From: Umbilicaria muhlenbergii
Lineage: Eukaryota; Ascomycota; Lecanoromycetes; Umbilicariales; Umbilicariaceae
Reading direction: 5' to 3'
NCBI GenBank assembly: GCA_000611775.1
Contig: KK106985.1
Span: 186,001-250,000 of the forward strand
DNA: 64,000 nt
Shown piece by piece: positions 11,957 through 22,856 of this stretch. A program made the translations under genes and the position numbers. Below the pieces are notes generated by a model that was not told the origin of the DNA, searched no databases, and saw only the letters and a program-made list of their open reading frames with translations. The first letter of the stretch is position 1, and each line of letters begins with the position of its first letter.

Positions 11957-13662
11957 TCAAGTGCTCACACTCGACCCAGCCGCTCCATTCTCTTCTCCGC
12001 CTAACACTCCGTCACCAGCCCCAGTGGTTCCGTTAACAGTAGAGTTCTCTTCATCAGGCACCGTGTCTGTTCCCGCGTCACTGACCGAATCGCCGCGATC
12101 CTTGCCTTTCCCTCCTGTGGTGTCAAGTGCGGCAAAAGTAGCCCTCGCCGCCTGGACGTTCAGCCGCGTGCAGTTCGCTGCGGCCTCGCCAGGTGGAAAG
12201 ACAAGGAGGACGTAGGTGTTGGTGGTGAAGCGGTAGATGGCGAGATTGAAGCGTGGGGTACTGATGGTGAACTCGGCGAATTGATGCGAAGAGGTCGAAG
12301 AAGACGTATTTTTACTATAGATGATTGAGTTAGCTGATCAAGACAGTCTTCACCATATGACCGAAAAGGGAAGAGACGTACGCTAGGGAGTGTTTGAACG
12401 TCTTGATGATATTCGAGAGACGCTCAAAACGATCGGGGTACGGATTCTTCGAGCCGGCCTCTGAAGTGTACGAAGTAACCGTAAGGAAGGTCGTTCGCTC
12501 GAACAAGATGATCTCCTCGGCACTGATGATACCAGATAGATTCTTCAGGTAGGTCTCGATGAGCTCCAGATTTGGAATCAAGCTGTGCACAATGTTTCCC
12601 CAAGCTTTGTAGAGTGACTGATCCCAGATGCTTGTCGCATATGTTTGCATTGTCTGCTCGAACCCCTCGCTCTTCTCACGGATTGCACCGACACGCTCTT
12701 GATAGATGCGATCGCGATAGTCGGCTTGGACAAGATCCATCTTGTGGACTAGACAGAAGACTGCTGCGCGTGGAGAGAACTCGTGGAGAGCCTTGACGAT
12801 AGCATTGTATGTAACAAGATCGCGGTCGAACTCGCGCGATTCAATGTCGAAGACGTAGATCAGAACACCGACGTCAGGAAAGACGAATTGGCGTTGGACA
12901 TTGAGGAAATTGTCGGTGAACGCATCTTGTCTAGTAAAAGGTCAGTCAAAGCCAAGTGAGTCGCAACGTCTCACATACCCTCCACAATCCCACAGATTAA
13001 GCACCAAGTTGCCCAAGAACTTGACGCGGCTTTGCTCAACATCGATTGTGGCGCCTAGGCGACGAACATCCTTGGCGACGTAGTTGCTGAAGATGATCGA
13101 GCGCATTGAAGATTTGCCGGACCCGCTCTTGCCCATCAGCAAGATCTTCTTCTTCTTGGTCTTGACATGCTTCGTCGCTGCGGCATCTTTGGCCTTTGGA
13201 GTTGTTGCACTCGGAGCAGGCGTCATGGTTTGACGTTGAGCCTCGCGAAGAGCGTCGATGAGCGCGTGTAAGTTCGCTGTAAGCCGTAGATTAGCTCTGA
13301 CCAGCACAAGCGCATATTACAAATCCTTATGAACGTGGGATCGTACCTTCCTGAGCTGGACTTGCGAAGTAGGCGACAGTGCCACTGCCAGAGACCACGC
13401 GCTCAGCTAGATCACGCTCATCAGGGTGGTGCGAGGGGAAAGGATCGCGGACCACGCTTTCAATCCCACGGCGACTCTCACCCGCGGTGGCTATTTGCTC
13501 CGAGAAGGATAAAGACCGGCTTAAGTTTATGCCATAGGGGTAGTCAGCTCCACCATTGGGCCTCGGCTTCGACTCGAGATCTTGATGTTCATCGGCGCTC
13601 CTATCAGTTTCAGCGACAGGGACGCGTGCAAGAGGAGGTCCGAACTCCATTGCTTGTTCCAT
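11957..13662 (-). CDS. GTR1: Rag-family GTPase Gtr1 (RagA/B orthologue)
   Basis: Gtr1 pairs with Gtr2 on the vacuole and activates TORC1 in response to amino acids. Exons in order: 13662-13347, 13276-12979, 12930-12382, 12314-11957; all phases agree (506 residues). G1 is [10 protein letters not shown], followed by [10 protein letters not shown] (switch I), LWDCGGQDAF (switch II) and HKMDL (G4). The C-terminal roadblock-like half has [11 protein letters not shown] and FRISTP-type blocks. The first exon encodes about 105 residues and, with the start of exon 2, makes an N-terminal extension absent from canonical Gtr1. An internal ATG at 13226 would give 384 residues, close to normal length. Which start is used is open. 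The C-terminal tail is Gly/Asp-rich. Confidence 0.92.
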
Positions 13663-14154
13663 GACGTAGCTGGTCCGAGCGCTACAGTGCCGGAGGGATG
13701 ATTGATCCGAATGCCGACGCTAGTGAGGCGGAGGCGGAGGTTAGGGAAAGTTTAAGCGATTTAAACTTTCTGCAAAGCATGGGGCTAACAGCTCCTCAAT
13801 TTCGAGAGCTACCTTATCGGAATTAGAACTAATTTTCACAATGGCACACCATCTATACTAGTCTGCGAAGAGAAATCGGAATTGTAATAATTCTTTGCTT
13901 GAAGGTCACGGCACTCCCGCTGAATAACAAGCTCGCGATACGCGACGGGCAGGCTGGCAGGCATACTTGGGATTGCAGCAGAAGCCGGAGTGCTTGAGCA
14001 GTCTAATCTGTAAAGCAACCGCCACGGTATGACACAACGTGATAATGTGTGAAGCATTAGTTATTATCTAGTCCATGAGGAACATATTTGGAAGAAAACA
14101 AGAAGCGTTGATGTGACCCTTCCAGGAGCAACGAGAGTAGCCCCACAACCTATC
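13663..14154. other. Intergenic, GTR1 promoter region
   Basis: No gene supported. The short frame at 13836-14057 on the minus strand has no recognisable motif. Confidence 0.5.
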
Positions 14155-15006
14155 TCATTCGCCATGGTGCCACGCCGTAGGATCATCAAGCGTAGGCATT
14201 TTCAGCAGCCCAATCTCCTCCTTAGGTCCGTCCCCGTTCAACGGCCCACCCACCGCCCGACAGTCCGGATACTGCACTCTTCCCGCAACATTAATCACGT
14301 CCATCCCAATGCCCTTCTCCAACACAACAAGCTGACAGTGCAAGGTATGATTCCAGGCGTCGAGATGACTGTCGATGTACCCTCTGACCGTATACGCGCG
14401 ATGCATCAGCAACCACATGTATGTGCAATGCACGATGTGGTACTCCCAATTGACGTAAAGATCCCGTTCACCTAGCGCTGCGACAGCAAGGGAAACCTCT
14501 TCTGCGCCACCGGGGGCGGTGTACCAGCGCCAAGGTTCCGGAGGATATGACAAGAAGGAGGTGACTAGAGGCTCGTCGTAACACTCGGGGGTTTGCCACG
14601 TGAAACTGAGGATATCGAAAGAGCAGCCTCGACTTCTGGCGGTGGTGGGACTATCTCCACAGTTGGTGTAGGTAGGTGCAGGTTTGTTGAAAGCGACAGA
14701 GCCGGTGACCGCGTTGGAGATGTTTTTGGCGCTGACGGAGAGTTCGGTCGTTATTAGGTACTGGGAGACGACGAAGAAGCAGAGTGCTAGGCAGAAGATG
14801 ACGCAGAAGAATAATGCTGCGGCAACGCCATAGAGTCTCTGACGTTTTTCGAGTTTCTGCAGCCGATGATGCATTGAGAACATAGCCGGATCTTCGAGGG
14901 AGCTCTCTGCTCGCGCGTCATTCTCCTCACTCAGAAGAGCTGGAAATTGTCTGGTTGCCGGCATCTCGAGAAGTTCGCGTGGACTGATGTTGACTGTAGA
15001 TTGCAT
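14155..15006 (-). CDS. Single-pass membrane protein with paired HxxHC motifs (UstYa/DUF3328-like)
   Basis: One exon, 283 residues. Residues 1-55 are polar, then one membrane helix at about 59-82 (AAALFFCVIFCLALCFFVVS), then an extracytoplasmic domain. Two HxxHC motifs are present: HIVHC (in NWEYHIVHCTYMW, about residue 205) and HTLHC (in WNHTLHCQL, about 240). Paired HxxHC motifs after an N-terminal TM are the hallmark of UstYa-type oxidases, which act on fungal RiPPs and other metabolites. This protein has the spacing typical of a divergent sister family in which HCTYMW precedes the second motif, so it is UstYa-like rather than a proven member. No RiPP precursor or other cluster gene is next to it. 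A Cys pair in CGDSP/RGCSF may form a disulphide. Confidence 0.7.
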   Translation of the reverse strand: MQSTVNISPRELLEMPATRQFPALLSEENDARAESSLEDPAMFSMHHRLQKLEKRQRLYGVAAALFFCVIFCLALCFFVVSQYLITTELSVSAKNISNAVTGSVAFNKPAPTYTNCGDSPTTARSRGCSFDILSFTWQTPECYDEPLVTSFLSYPPEPWRWYTAPGGAEEVSLAVAALGERDLYVNWEYHIVHCTYMWLLMHRAYTVRGYIDSHLDAWNHTLHCQLVVLEKGIGMDVINVAGRVQYPDCRAVGGPLNGDGPKEEIGLLKMPTLDDPTAWHHGE

Positions 15007-15886
15007 AGCATGAGTGAGTCTGGGAGGCAGTCTTGAGGATGGTGTTGGAGTAGTAGCTACCTTGTGGACTTCGTCCTTGACAAAGGTTCTTCTGAAACTG
15101 TTGATTTCAGAGAGAAAGAATTGGTGAATGACAAGATAATACTCTTCAAAACTGTGCGGAGGTGTTCAGCCGCGTCCATCGAAAATTCCAAATACTCATT
15201 CGGCGCTAATCTTGTGAATGAATTCACTCCACCGCTTTCTCGTCGCTGGTATTTGGCATATTGCCTGATGCTTAAAGTGTAGTTTTCATGCTCTAAAGCA
15301 TGAGCCAGATGCAGGGATGGAAAAGCTGGCCTTCTCCAGCTGAGGAGCCTCTGGACAATGAAATAATGAAGACAGTGTAGAAACGTCCTTGAAGTAGAGA
15401 ACATTGAACGTACCTTGATATATATTCCCCGGTTATTAAGCAACTGGAGCGCCACCCAGCTGGAAACCGCCTTTTGCTTCGTCCAGATGCGATGGGCTGC
15501 CGTAAAAGACGATGCTGAAGGTATATAGTGGGACGGCAAAAATGATTGGGTCCTGATAGTGACAGAAAACCACTTGACAGATTCTGAGCAGTGATATATG
15601 AGCAAGGAGGCGTAGCTAATCAACTCAGGGGCAAAGTGAAAACACCCATTTCACAGATTCACGAGGACATGTTAGCATTCAAGACTAAGTTGTCGACAAG
15701 CTAATTGATTGCCTGAATCCACACTCCGTTGTTGTAGTGGCCGCAATACCTGCATAAAATCCAATTGCACCTAGTTATCAAGCATCATGCATTAATCCAT
15801 CTGTAGACTGAGCTACACTTCACGCCATTCGCGCAACAGACCCTAGGTCAAAAGCATTGAGGAAGGAAGAAAACCTTCAGGGTATC
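15007..15886. other. Intergenic between the HxxHC gene and URC4
   Basis: A 188-codon minus-strand frame (15057-15623) is open but has no conserved motif and uneven composition, so I do not call it. Nothing else was seen. Confidence 0.45.
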
Positions 15887-17551
15887 TCAAAAGACAGTAC
15901 CATCCGAGAGTATCATAATTGGTGGCTCCTTCGTATTCGGCCGGGAGACTTCTGCTATTTCGCGCCCACCCTGGGTCAGGTTAGCGATACGCAAAGGCAC
16001 CTGTTGTAAAGCCATACCTTCCAAGTGCCCGCCTCGAGCATTTGCGCCAAGGTCAATTGATTATTTCCCATAAGCCCAAGTAGCCCATTAACCTCAGCAA
16101 GTAATTCATCCAGAAAGCCGACAGTCACGGCCCGCCATTCAACGATCACGTCATCATCGGTCGTAAACAGCGGGACAACCTCCATGCATGGCTGCCCTTT
16201 CACCAGAGAATTTTTTTTGTAAGCTTCGAGGCCCCGCTTTACGTCCTCCTCCTTCAAGGTCAGCAGCCCGGTGTCAATCAAAAGACCGCCGTTCCGATAT
16301 TCAGGCAAGCCGGTCATTAGCTCCGAGCCAGCAAAGCGAATATGTAGCAGACGTGACATTGGCACCATAAGAGAATAGCATAGCCATTGCGTCAACTTGT
16401 GGAACGGTACGATCGTCTCCCATGCCTGTGCATGTGGAGAAGATGGCAACGTAGAACATGGCCATGCATCGCCGAGAGATATACCATCTATTTGAGTGCG
16501 AGACGCTGGCCAAATGCTTGCGAGGCCATCCATGAGAACTGTCCAGAGGGTGGGAACTGGTATGATGGGGACGGAAGAGGCTTGAGTTGAAGGGTGGGAA
16601 AGAAGGTAATCTGAACCAGCGTCAGTTTGAGACCGCAGTGAGAGAGAAATCCCCACAGATACTGACCAAGCATGTTTCCTGGCCTGGCATCCACCCCAAA
16701 TAACTCATGATTGTTCAACGCTTCGGCAAGTCTTGTCAATAAGCCTAGCCTTCCGTCCAGACCAGTAATAGTGTTGCTTTCCGTAACCTGTAGGCCCTTT
16801 GACAAATCGTCCACGGTCAATCCCCTCAGGCCTGTAGCGTCAACCTGACAAGGCTGCTTCGAGTCACTGCTAAAAGCCCCCGCCTTGAACATCTCCAGAC
16901 TTGCCACAGCTAGGCCTTCGCTTCTCCTGTATGTCTTGCCAGATTCTTTGGACTTGTACGACCAACTCGCACCTGCCCCTGCGTCTAAGAGAACGGAAAC
17001 GAGGAAAAGGTCGATGAGTCGGCGTGTTCGCTCTTGATTGTCGATTGTCGAAGGCCATGAGGCGAGAAGCTGATCTATACGCGGCCGTCCACCGATTTCG
17101 AAGTGCTGCCAGCGTCCATGCGGCGGAATAGAGGCGTAGTCTGGTGCATAGTCTCTCTGCCGACAAGGCGGGTCATCAGCCACTGAGCCGTTTCACTGGG
17201 ATATCATTGCCATACCTTGATGATTGATACAACGTAAGCAGCAGTGTCATGAAACTTGGGCATATCGACCTCGAAATGCGTCAATCGGTTCCTCTTCGCC
17301 AAGTTCAAGATGGGCTTCGACCTGTCCCTGACCGAGTATATGCTCCGAAGATATGCTGCAGGATCAACTGCTGGATCTGGTGGTCTTGGTAGAGTGACAT
17401 CTGCTATTGACGGTGATTGGAACGTGGAGCCATTGGTCGCCTTTCCAGACGGTATGGGTCTAAGACCGACATTCGAGTCGCGTTTGCTGTTTGAAGCTAT
17501 AGAGGCCCCGTCAATTGACGCTTTGGAGCCTTTGCGAGAGAACAGTCCCAT
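15887..17551 (-). CDS. URC4: Uracil catabolism protein 4 (Urc4, DUF1688)
   Basis: Urc4 is needed for the URC pyrimidine-degradation route in fungi; its exact reaction is unsettled. Exons 17551-17216, 17156-16667, 16610-16018 and 15970-15887 join in phase (500 residues). Conserved blocks in order: GRWQHFEIGGRPRIDQLL (about 122), GAGASWSYKSKESGK, SEGLAVASLEMFKAGAFSSD (about 185), GLDGRLGLLTRLAEALN, YLLSHPST rebuilt over intron 2, DGISLGDAWPCS, VPFHKLTQWLCYSLMVPM, LPEYRNGGLLIDTGLL, VEWRAVTVGFLD, and the C-terminal GGREIAEVSRPNTKEPP rebuilt over intron 3. The length and every block match the family. It is flanked by a 2-kb gene-free stretch. Confidence 0.93.
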
Positions 17552-19553
17552 TGCTGGCGATGTCGTACTGGATGCTGTTTATGTATGCGTCCTGCTTCCT
17601 GAGACTCTGTCTCAAGCTGCACAACAAATGACGGTGGAGGCTGCACTGATCTCTGAGGTCTGGCTTCAAAGAATGTTTTGAGTTCGCTACAGTCAGTATT
17701 GTTTTCGAGTTATGCTAGATGGGCGCCGCTGGTGTAAAGGGAAGGCGATTATGAGATGTGAGGCCAAGGCATGTCGCCATACCCTAGTGATGCAGAATGG
17801 CAGAATGGGAAGCGGCCCCCATTGAGGTTCATGCAAGGTACGGCTTGCTGAGATGTGGTTCAAATACCAGATCAGCGATAGCCCGAAAGTCCGTCAGATT
17901 GCAGTCTGCGGATTGCGGGAGATCGTCCCACGCGAAGAGCGATAGTGGGATGAAATTGAGGGGAAGTCTTGAAGCCGAAGATGAGTATGGTTGTCTACTA
18001 AGCCTAATCGATAAGGATGTCACCAAAAGCATCACATTTAGGGATTTTGAGGAGCGTTCAATTCGTCTCTTAGGGTTGCCAAACTAAGTGCTGGTACCTG
18101 AACGGAAGCATGTGCTCAGACGGACAGCAGAAGTGCTTCGAACTACGTACTACCGGCATCCATGGATGTCAGGGATGTGCAGTCTAGACATGGTGGCAGC
18201 TACATATCTACCTCATGCAATCTGCAGGAGAGAGGTTGCTCTGACAGAACCCTGACCACTTTCCGCAGGGCACTCTTCGTCGACAAGGTCAACAAAGCGA
18301 CAGATACAACGTGGGAAAGTTTCGTCCTCTTATCGCAGGCACACAGAATTGAGGGTGAAAGGCAAACTGCCAATTAATAAGGGTAAACCCATAGTAAATC
18401 CATGTGCAAGCCATGTGCTCCAGGGTCATACCCATGCTCCCGACCGCGACACGCCAATAGCAGTGTTGGGCGAGCTGCCACTCTCCAATCCCAGCTCCAT
18501 TATGACTACGAGGTAGCGTGACCGGTAACCATACCTTACTACGTATTCCCCTGGGTGCGGCTCTTGCTGCGATCCTCTACCGATTGGTGTGCCCTGTCTT
18601 TCTGCACATCCCTTCTTTGTGTCTCCAAACAGCATGATTATGGAGCAAGCGGTGGGGATGCGGGAGGGGTGGGGCGGAGGTCCTATACACTGAAGTAGAA
18701 GGTGCAGGCTTTCCAAAAAGAGACGAGATCTTCCACAATGGTATCGATTCTATGCAATTCGGGCCCCATGAGGCTAGAACAGTCTCTAAGCATCAACTGA
18801 ACATCGCTCGTCGTGCACCCTTAATTAAAACTCTCATGGCCGAGTCTGTTATTGGCAGCTCGGCACTGCCAGCATCTGCATCAAGATAATTGGCAGTCTT
18901 TCTTTTAGTAAGATAACGGGGGGACACTTCGACAATCCAATAAGAAACAACTCACCCGAATCTGCGAGAGATCATGGTAGAGTCAATGGCTTCCAGCGTG
19001 TACACCCCGGATGAGTTTCAATATCACTCTTGGGTTGGATGTCGGGGATGGTATCTTCCTTGTAACGGCGATGTGGGCGAATCCTGCGCTTGCGCTGCCG
19101 TCCCGGCCCTCATTCAGAGTTCGTCTCATCCTTGAAGCCCAAATCGAGGATAAACTAGGATGAGAGAAATCATGGACTAAAAACCTAGCTTCTCATGCAA
19201 TCAGCCTGTCCATACCTACCGGCGGAGTCCTTCTTTATATCAATATTAGCATGGCAGTATTAGGACTGCCCCAGGCTGTCGTTACCCTCAGGGACCTTTC
19301 CATCGACTGGGATGAGAGTGAGAGGCGAGGAGTGTTCCTTCCGCCGGAGAATAAATTGAGATGTGGCTGCCCATGTGGCGCCTCTGTGGCTCAAATTCCG
19401 GCTTGGCACTCCTATACCTCCCCTTGGCCATCCAAACATCTAGAACTACGTATGCCAATGGCACAAGCCTCTACGTGCGCTTTGACTCACACTCGTTCAA
19501 ATGGTTGACCGTGGCCTCACCTCACTATAGACGCATATCATGTTACACCCAGG
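17552..19553. other. Two-kb intergenic stretch between divergent URC4 and SWA2
   Basis: No gene supported. Short frames at 17797-18087 (+) and 18426-18716 (-) have no motif. It is the shared upstream region of two divergent genes and is unusually long for this window. Confidence 0.5.
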
Positions 19554-22500
19554 ATGGACGAACTTTCTGGCCTTGACTGGACTTCCAGCAATGCCTCAGC
19601 GAGTAAGCCCCCGGTCATGAACTCAGGATCATTCTACCCAGCCCTTCGCCCACCCCCGCCTCTTTCTGGCAGATCGACACCGCTATCGGCGCAGCCTTCT
19701 GGGAAACCGAATAATGTCAACTCCATCGCCAGTGGTCTTAGTAAAGCATCAACTCCTACCAACGACAGCTTCGCGAACCTGGTCTCTTTCCAAGCTTCCC
19801 AGCCGACTAAAACTCTATCACTGCAGGAGCAGCAGAGGATACTGCAGGAGCAAAAGGCAAAGCAGGAGGAGGACCGAAAGAAGCAATTCGATGGCCATTT
19901 CGGCGCGCGGGAGACAAAGCTTTGGGATAGTTTAGGTGACGGGGGAGCTAGACCGGGCAGGGTCACCTCGCCGCCTACTTACACCGGCACGGACGAATAT
20001 GGAGGGCAGAAGTTGTCCAGTACAATCAATCGACCATTCTCGGCTCTAGGTGACGCACAGAACGGTCTGGGGCCGCAGAAGCCTACAGCGGAGGAGGATG
20101 ATCTACTTGCGGCGTTTGACGCTTCGGCCCCTGTCGATAGCTCTAGCAATTTCCCCGTACCCTCTGGTCTTTCCAGCAGAGGCAGTTTCCCAGCCTTAAA
20201 GCAATCCAACGTGTCTATGGCACCCGCCCTGACGTCAGCTCTACATGACCTCACAGGCGGAGATGGGACCCAGATTGAGGATCTGGATGATGACCCATTC
20301 GGACTAGGATCCATGTCCCGACCAGACATATCTCAGCCTGTTCCGGTGAACAACGACACAGATGAGGATGACGTCTTAGGGTTGCTCGGACGACCTGTGT
20401 CAGAAATTTCACCACCACGGGCTGCAGAGCAGAGACCACCCAGCCCCAGTGCCGCCCAACCTTCCGCGCCCTTAGACAAAGCTGTTGCCGAACTAGTAGA
20501 TATGGGCTTCCCTGCCGATAAATCGAAGGACGCGCTCGCAGCCACAGACTCAGGCGTCGATATCCAGGCTGCAGTGGGCTTGCTGCTGAACCAAGCTCAC
20601 GAAGAGTCAAGACAAAAAGCTCGCGGACCGCAGGTACCGAATGGACACTCGTCACGAGAAGATAGAAGGCAGGTCCAAAATCCGCCTGAACCTTCGAGAA
20701 GTAGTGGAAGACCAGGGACTGAAGCTGCTATGCCGGCCTGGATGCAACAAAATGGCCGGTCGAGCTCGGCTTCACGTCGACAAGATAATGGATCGCCTGC
20801 GGTTGGTGAGAAGGATCCGGCAAAGTACGCTGCTGAATTAGGAAATAATCTCTTCAAGACCGCCAATTCCTTGTGGAAGGTTGGGGCTAAGAAGCTGAAT
20901 CAAGCTGTGTCTGAATTCAACTCTGATAGCGATTCAAGTCAGCCAAAGTGGATGAGAGAGGCACAGGTCGAAGCAAAGGTTCGAAAACCAAGGCAGTCAA
21001 ACGGTGATGAGGAGGATGGTACCAGGCGTTCTCGTGCACGCACCATCGAGAAGCACCGGCAAACGCCATTTTCTACGGACTCGAACATTACCGACGAGGC
21101 ACTTGCACTAGAATCTGGCTCCGGTCATCCTCCACGGAAGACAACAAGACGACCTATCGTAGATCCTGCCGTAACAAGAAGTTCAGACTCATCGAGAGAC
21201 CAGTCTCCTGTACCAGCGGCATCACAAACTCGAGACCAGATCTATCCCCAGCCCAGATTCATGCAGCAGGCACGAGCAAGCGACCCCAAGTCCAAATTAA
21301 GCAGGCAAGCTATCGAAGAACAAACCTCGGAGGCCTACATCAGCCCTGCACGACGAAAGAAACCAACTCCGAAACCTTCAGTAGCAGAACTCGAGCCGGA
21401 TCTTCTATTTGGTGATTCCATGCCACCTACAACTTCTAAACCCCCAACTTCCCACACAAGACCTGCCTCCCCACCACGCCCTCGCACCCAACCTCCACCC
21501 AACATCCCCACCCGGCCACCCGCCCCAACGAGAAACATCCCCGCCCTATCCCCCACCGCCCTCTCCACCTCAACCCACCACCGCCTCGCCGGCAGCGCCG
21601 CCTTCAAACGCGGCGACTACGCCCTCGCCACCACATCCTACACATCCGCGCTTCACCCCCTTCCCCCCACGCACCCCCTAACCATCCCCCTCCTAACAAA
21701 TCGCTCCCTAACACACCTCAAAACCGGCAACCCAAAATCCGCCATCGCCGACGCCGACGCCGCCCTCACCCTCATCGGCCCCCTCCGTGGCGCCAACGAA
21801 ACCATCGATCTCGGCCCCGGCGACGGCGACGGCGTGAAGGAAATGTCTCTTTTCTGGGCCAGAGCCACCACGCGCAAAGCCGAAGCGCTCGAACAGCTGG
21901 AGCGCTGGGCTGATGCGGCGCTCCTGTGGAGGATGTGCGTTGCAGCGGGCGTGGGCGGGAACACCAGTATCCAAGGACGTGACCGCTGCGAGAAAGCCGC
22001 CGGTGTCGCCTCCACCCCCTCCTCAACATCCACACCCCGCCGCCCGCCCCCAGCACCAGCACCAGCAGTCGCGAAACCGCGTCCCGCCCCCCGCCCCCCC
22101 GCCCTCTCCTCCTTCTCCTCGTCCACCGAAGCCGAAGCCGTCACCCGCCTGCGCGCCGCCAACGCCCTCGCCACGCGCATCGACGACGAAAAATTCGCCC
22201 TCGCCGACCGCGTCGACGAGCGCCTGGCGCGGTGGCGCAAGGGTAAAGAGGGGAATTTGCGCGCACTGCTGGGGAGTTTGGAGACGGTGTTGTGGGAGGG
22301 GAGCGGGTGGAAGAAGGTGGGGATGAGTGAGTTGGTGGTGCCGGGGCGGGTGAAGGTGGTTTATATGCGGGGGATTGGCGTTTGTCATCCGGATAAGGTA
22401 TGTGCGTTTTTGCTTTCTTTGGGGATGGAGATGGGGATGGGATGGGGGGTTTGGGGGCGGAACGGGGATTTTGGGAACGGGATGGTTTGCTGACTTGTTT

Positions 22501-22613
22501 GGGGGCGATAGTTACCGACGACGGCGACGACGGAGCAGAAGATGATTAGTGCGAGTGTGTTTAGTGCGTTGAATGAGGCGTGGGATCGGTTTAAGCGCGA
22601 GAATGGCATGTGA
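19554..22613 (+). CDS. SWA2: Auxilin-like J-domain protein Swa2
   Basis: Auxilin recruits Hsp70 through its J domain to strip clathrin from vesicles. Exons 19554-22397 and 22512-22613 give 981 residues. Order of domains: disordered N-terminus with clathrin-binding-type acidic stretches (DDDPFGL near residue 247), a UBA domain at about 303-350 (ELVDMGFPADKSKDALAATD), a long disordered region, TPR-like helices at about 680-790 (HHRLAGSAAFKRGDYALATT), and a C-terminal J domain whose HPD is at the intron border (GVCHPDK, then LPTTATTEQK in exon 2). Exon 2 supplies the last J-domain helices, ending FSALNEAWDRFKRENGM. The domain order UBA-TPR-J equals yeast Swa2. It faces ceramide glucosyltransferase tail to tail, about 240 bp away. 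Confidence 0.92.
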
Positions 22614-22856
22614 AGGGTAAGGGGGTTTCTGGGCGTTTGCTCGGCATACGTGCGGACGGAGCTGGATTTTGAGGAAATGGGGTGTGTGTAGAATACTCGC
22701 TGTATCACAGCCATCAATTCCAGCGATAGAGGCTATTCTATTCTATACCTCACCATATCATAAACACCGTTCACCATCCCAATGCACCTGTATCTATATA
22801 TAAGCCCCCTCCCCCGGGATCCCATGCAATCTAAACCACACAACCCCATCTCAATC

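Noticed and set aside
14850-15006. RiPP biosynthetic cluster around the HxxHC protein
   Set aside because: Neighbours are GTR1 and URC4; no precursor peptide with repeats, no transporter or peptidase nearby.
15057-15623. 188-codon minus-strand frame
   Set aside because: No motif, no splice partners, uneven composition.
17850-17875. TGGTTCAAATACCA resembling a T-loop
   Set aside because: One base too long for a B box and no tRNA arms around it.
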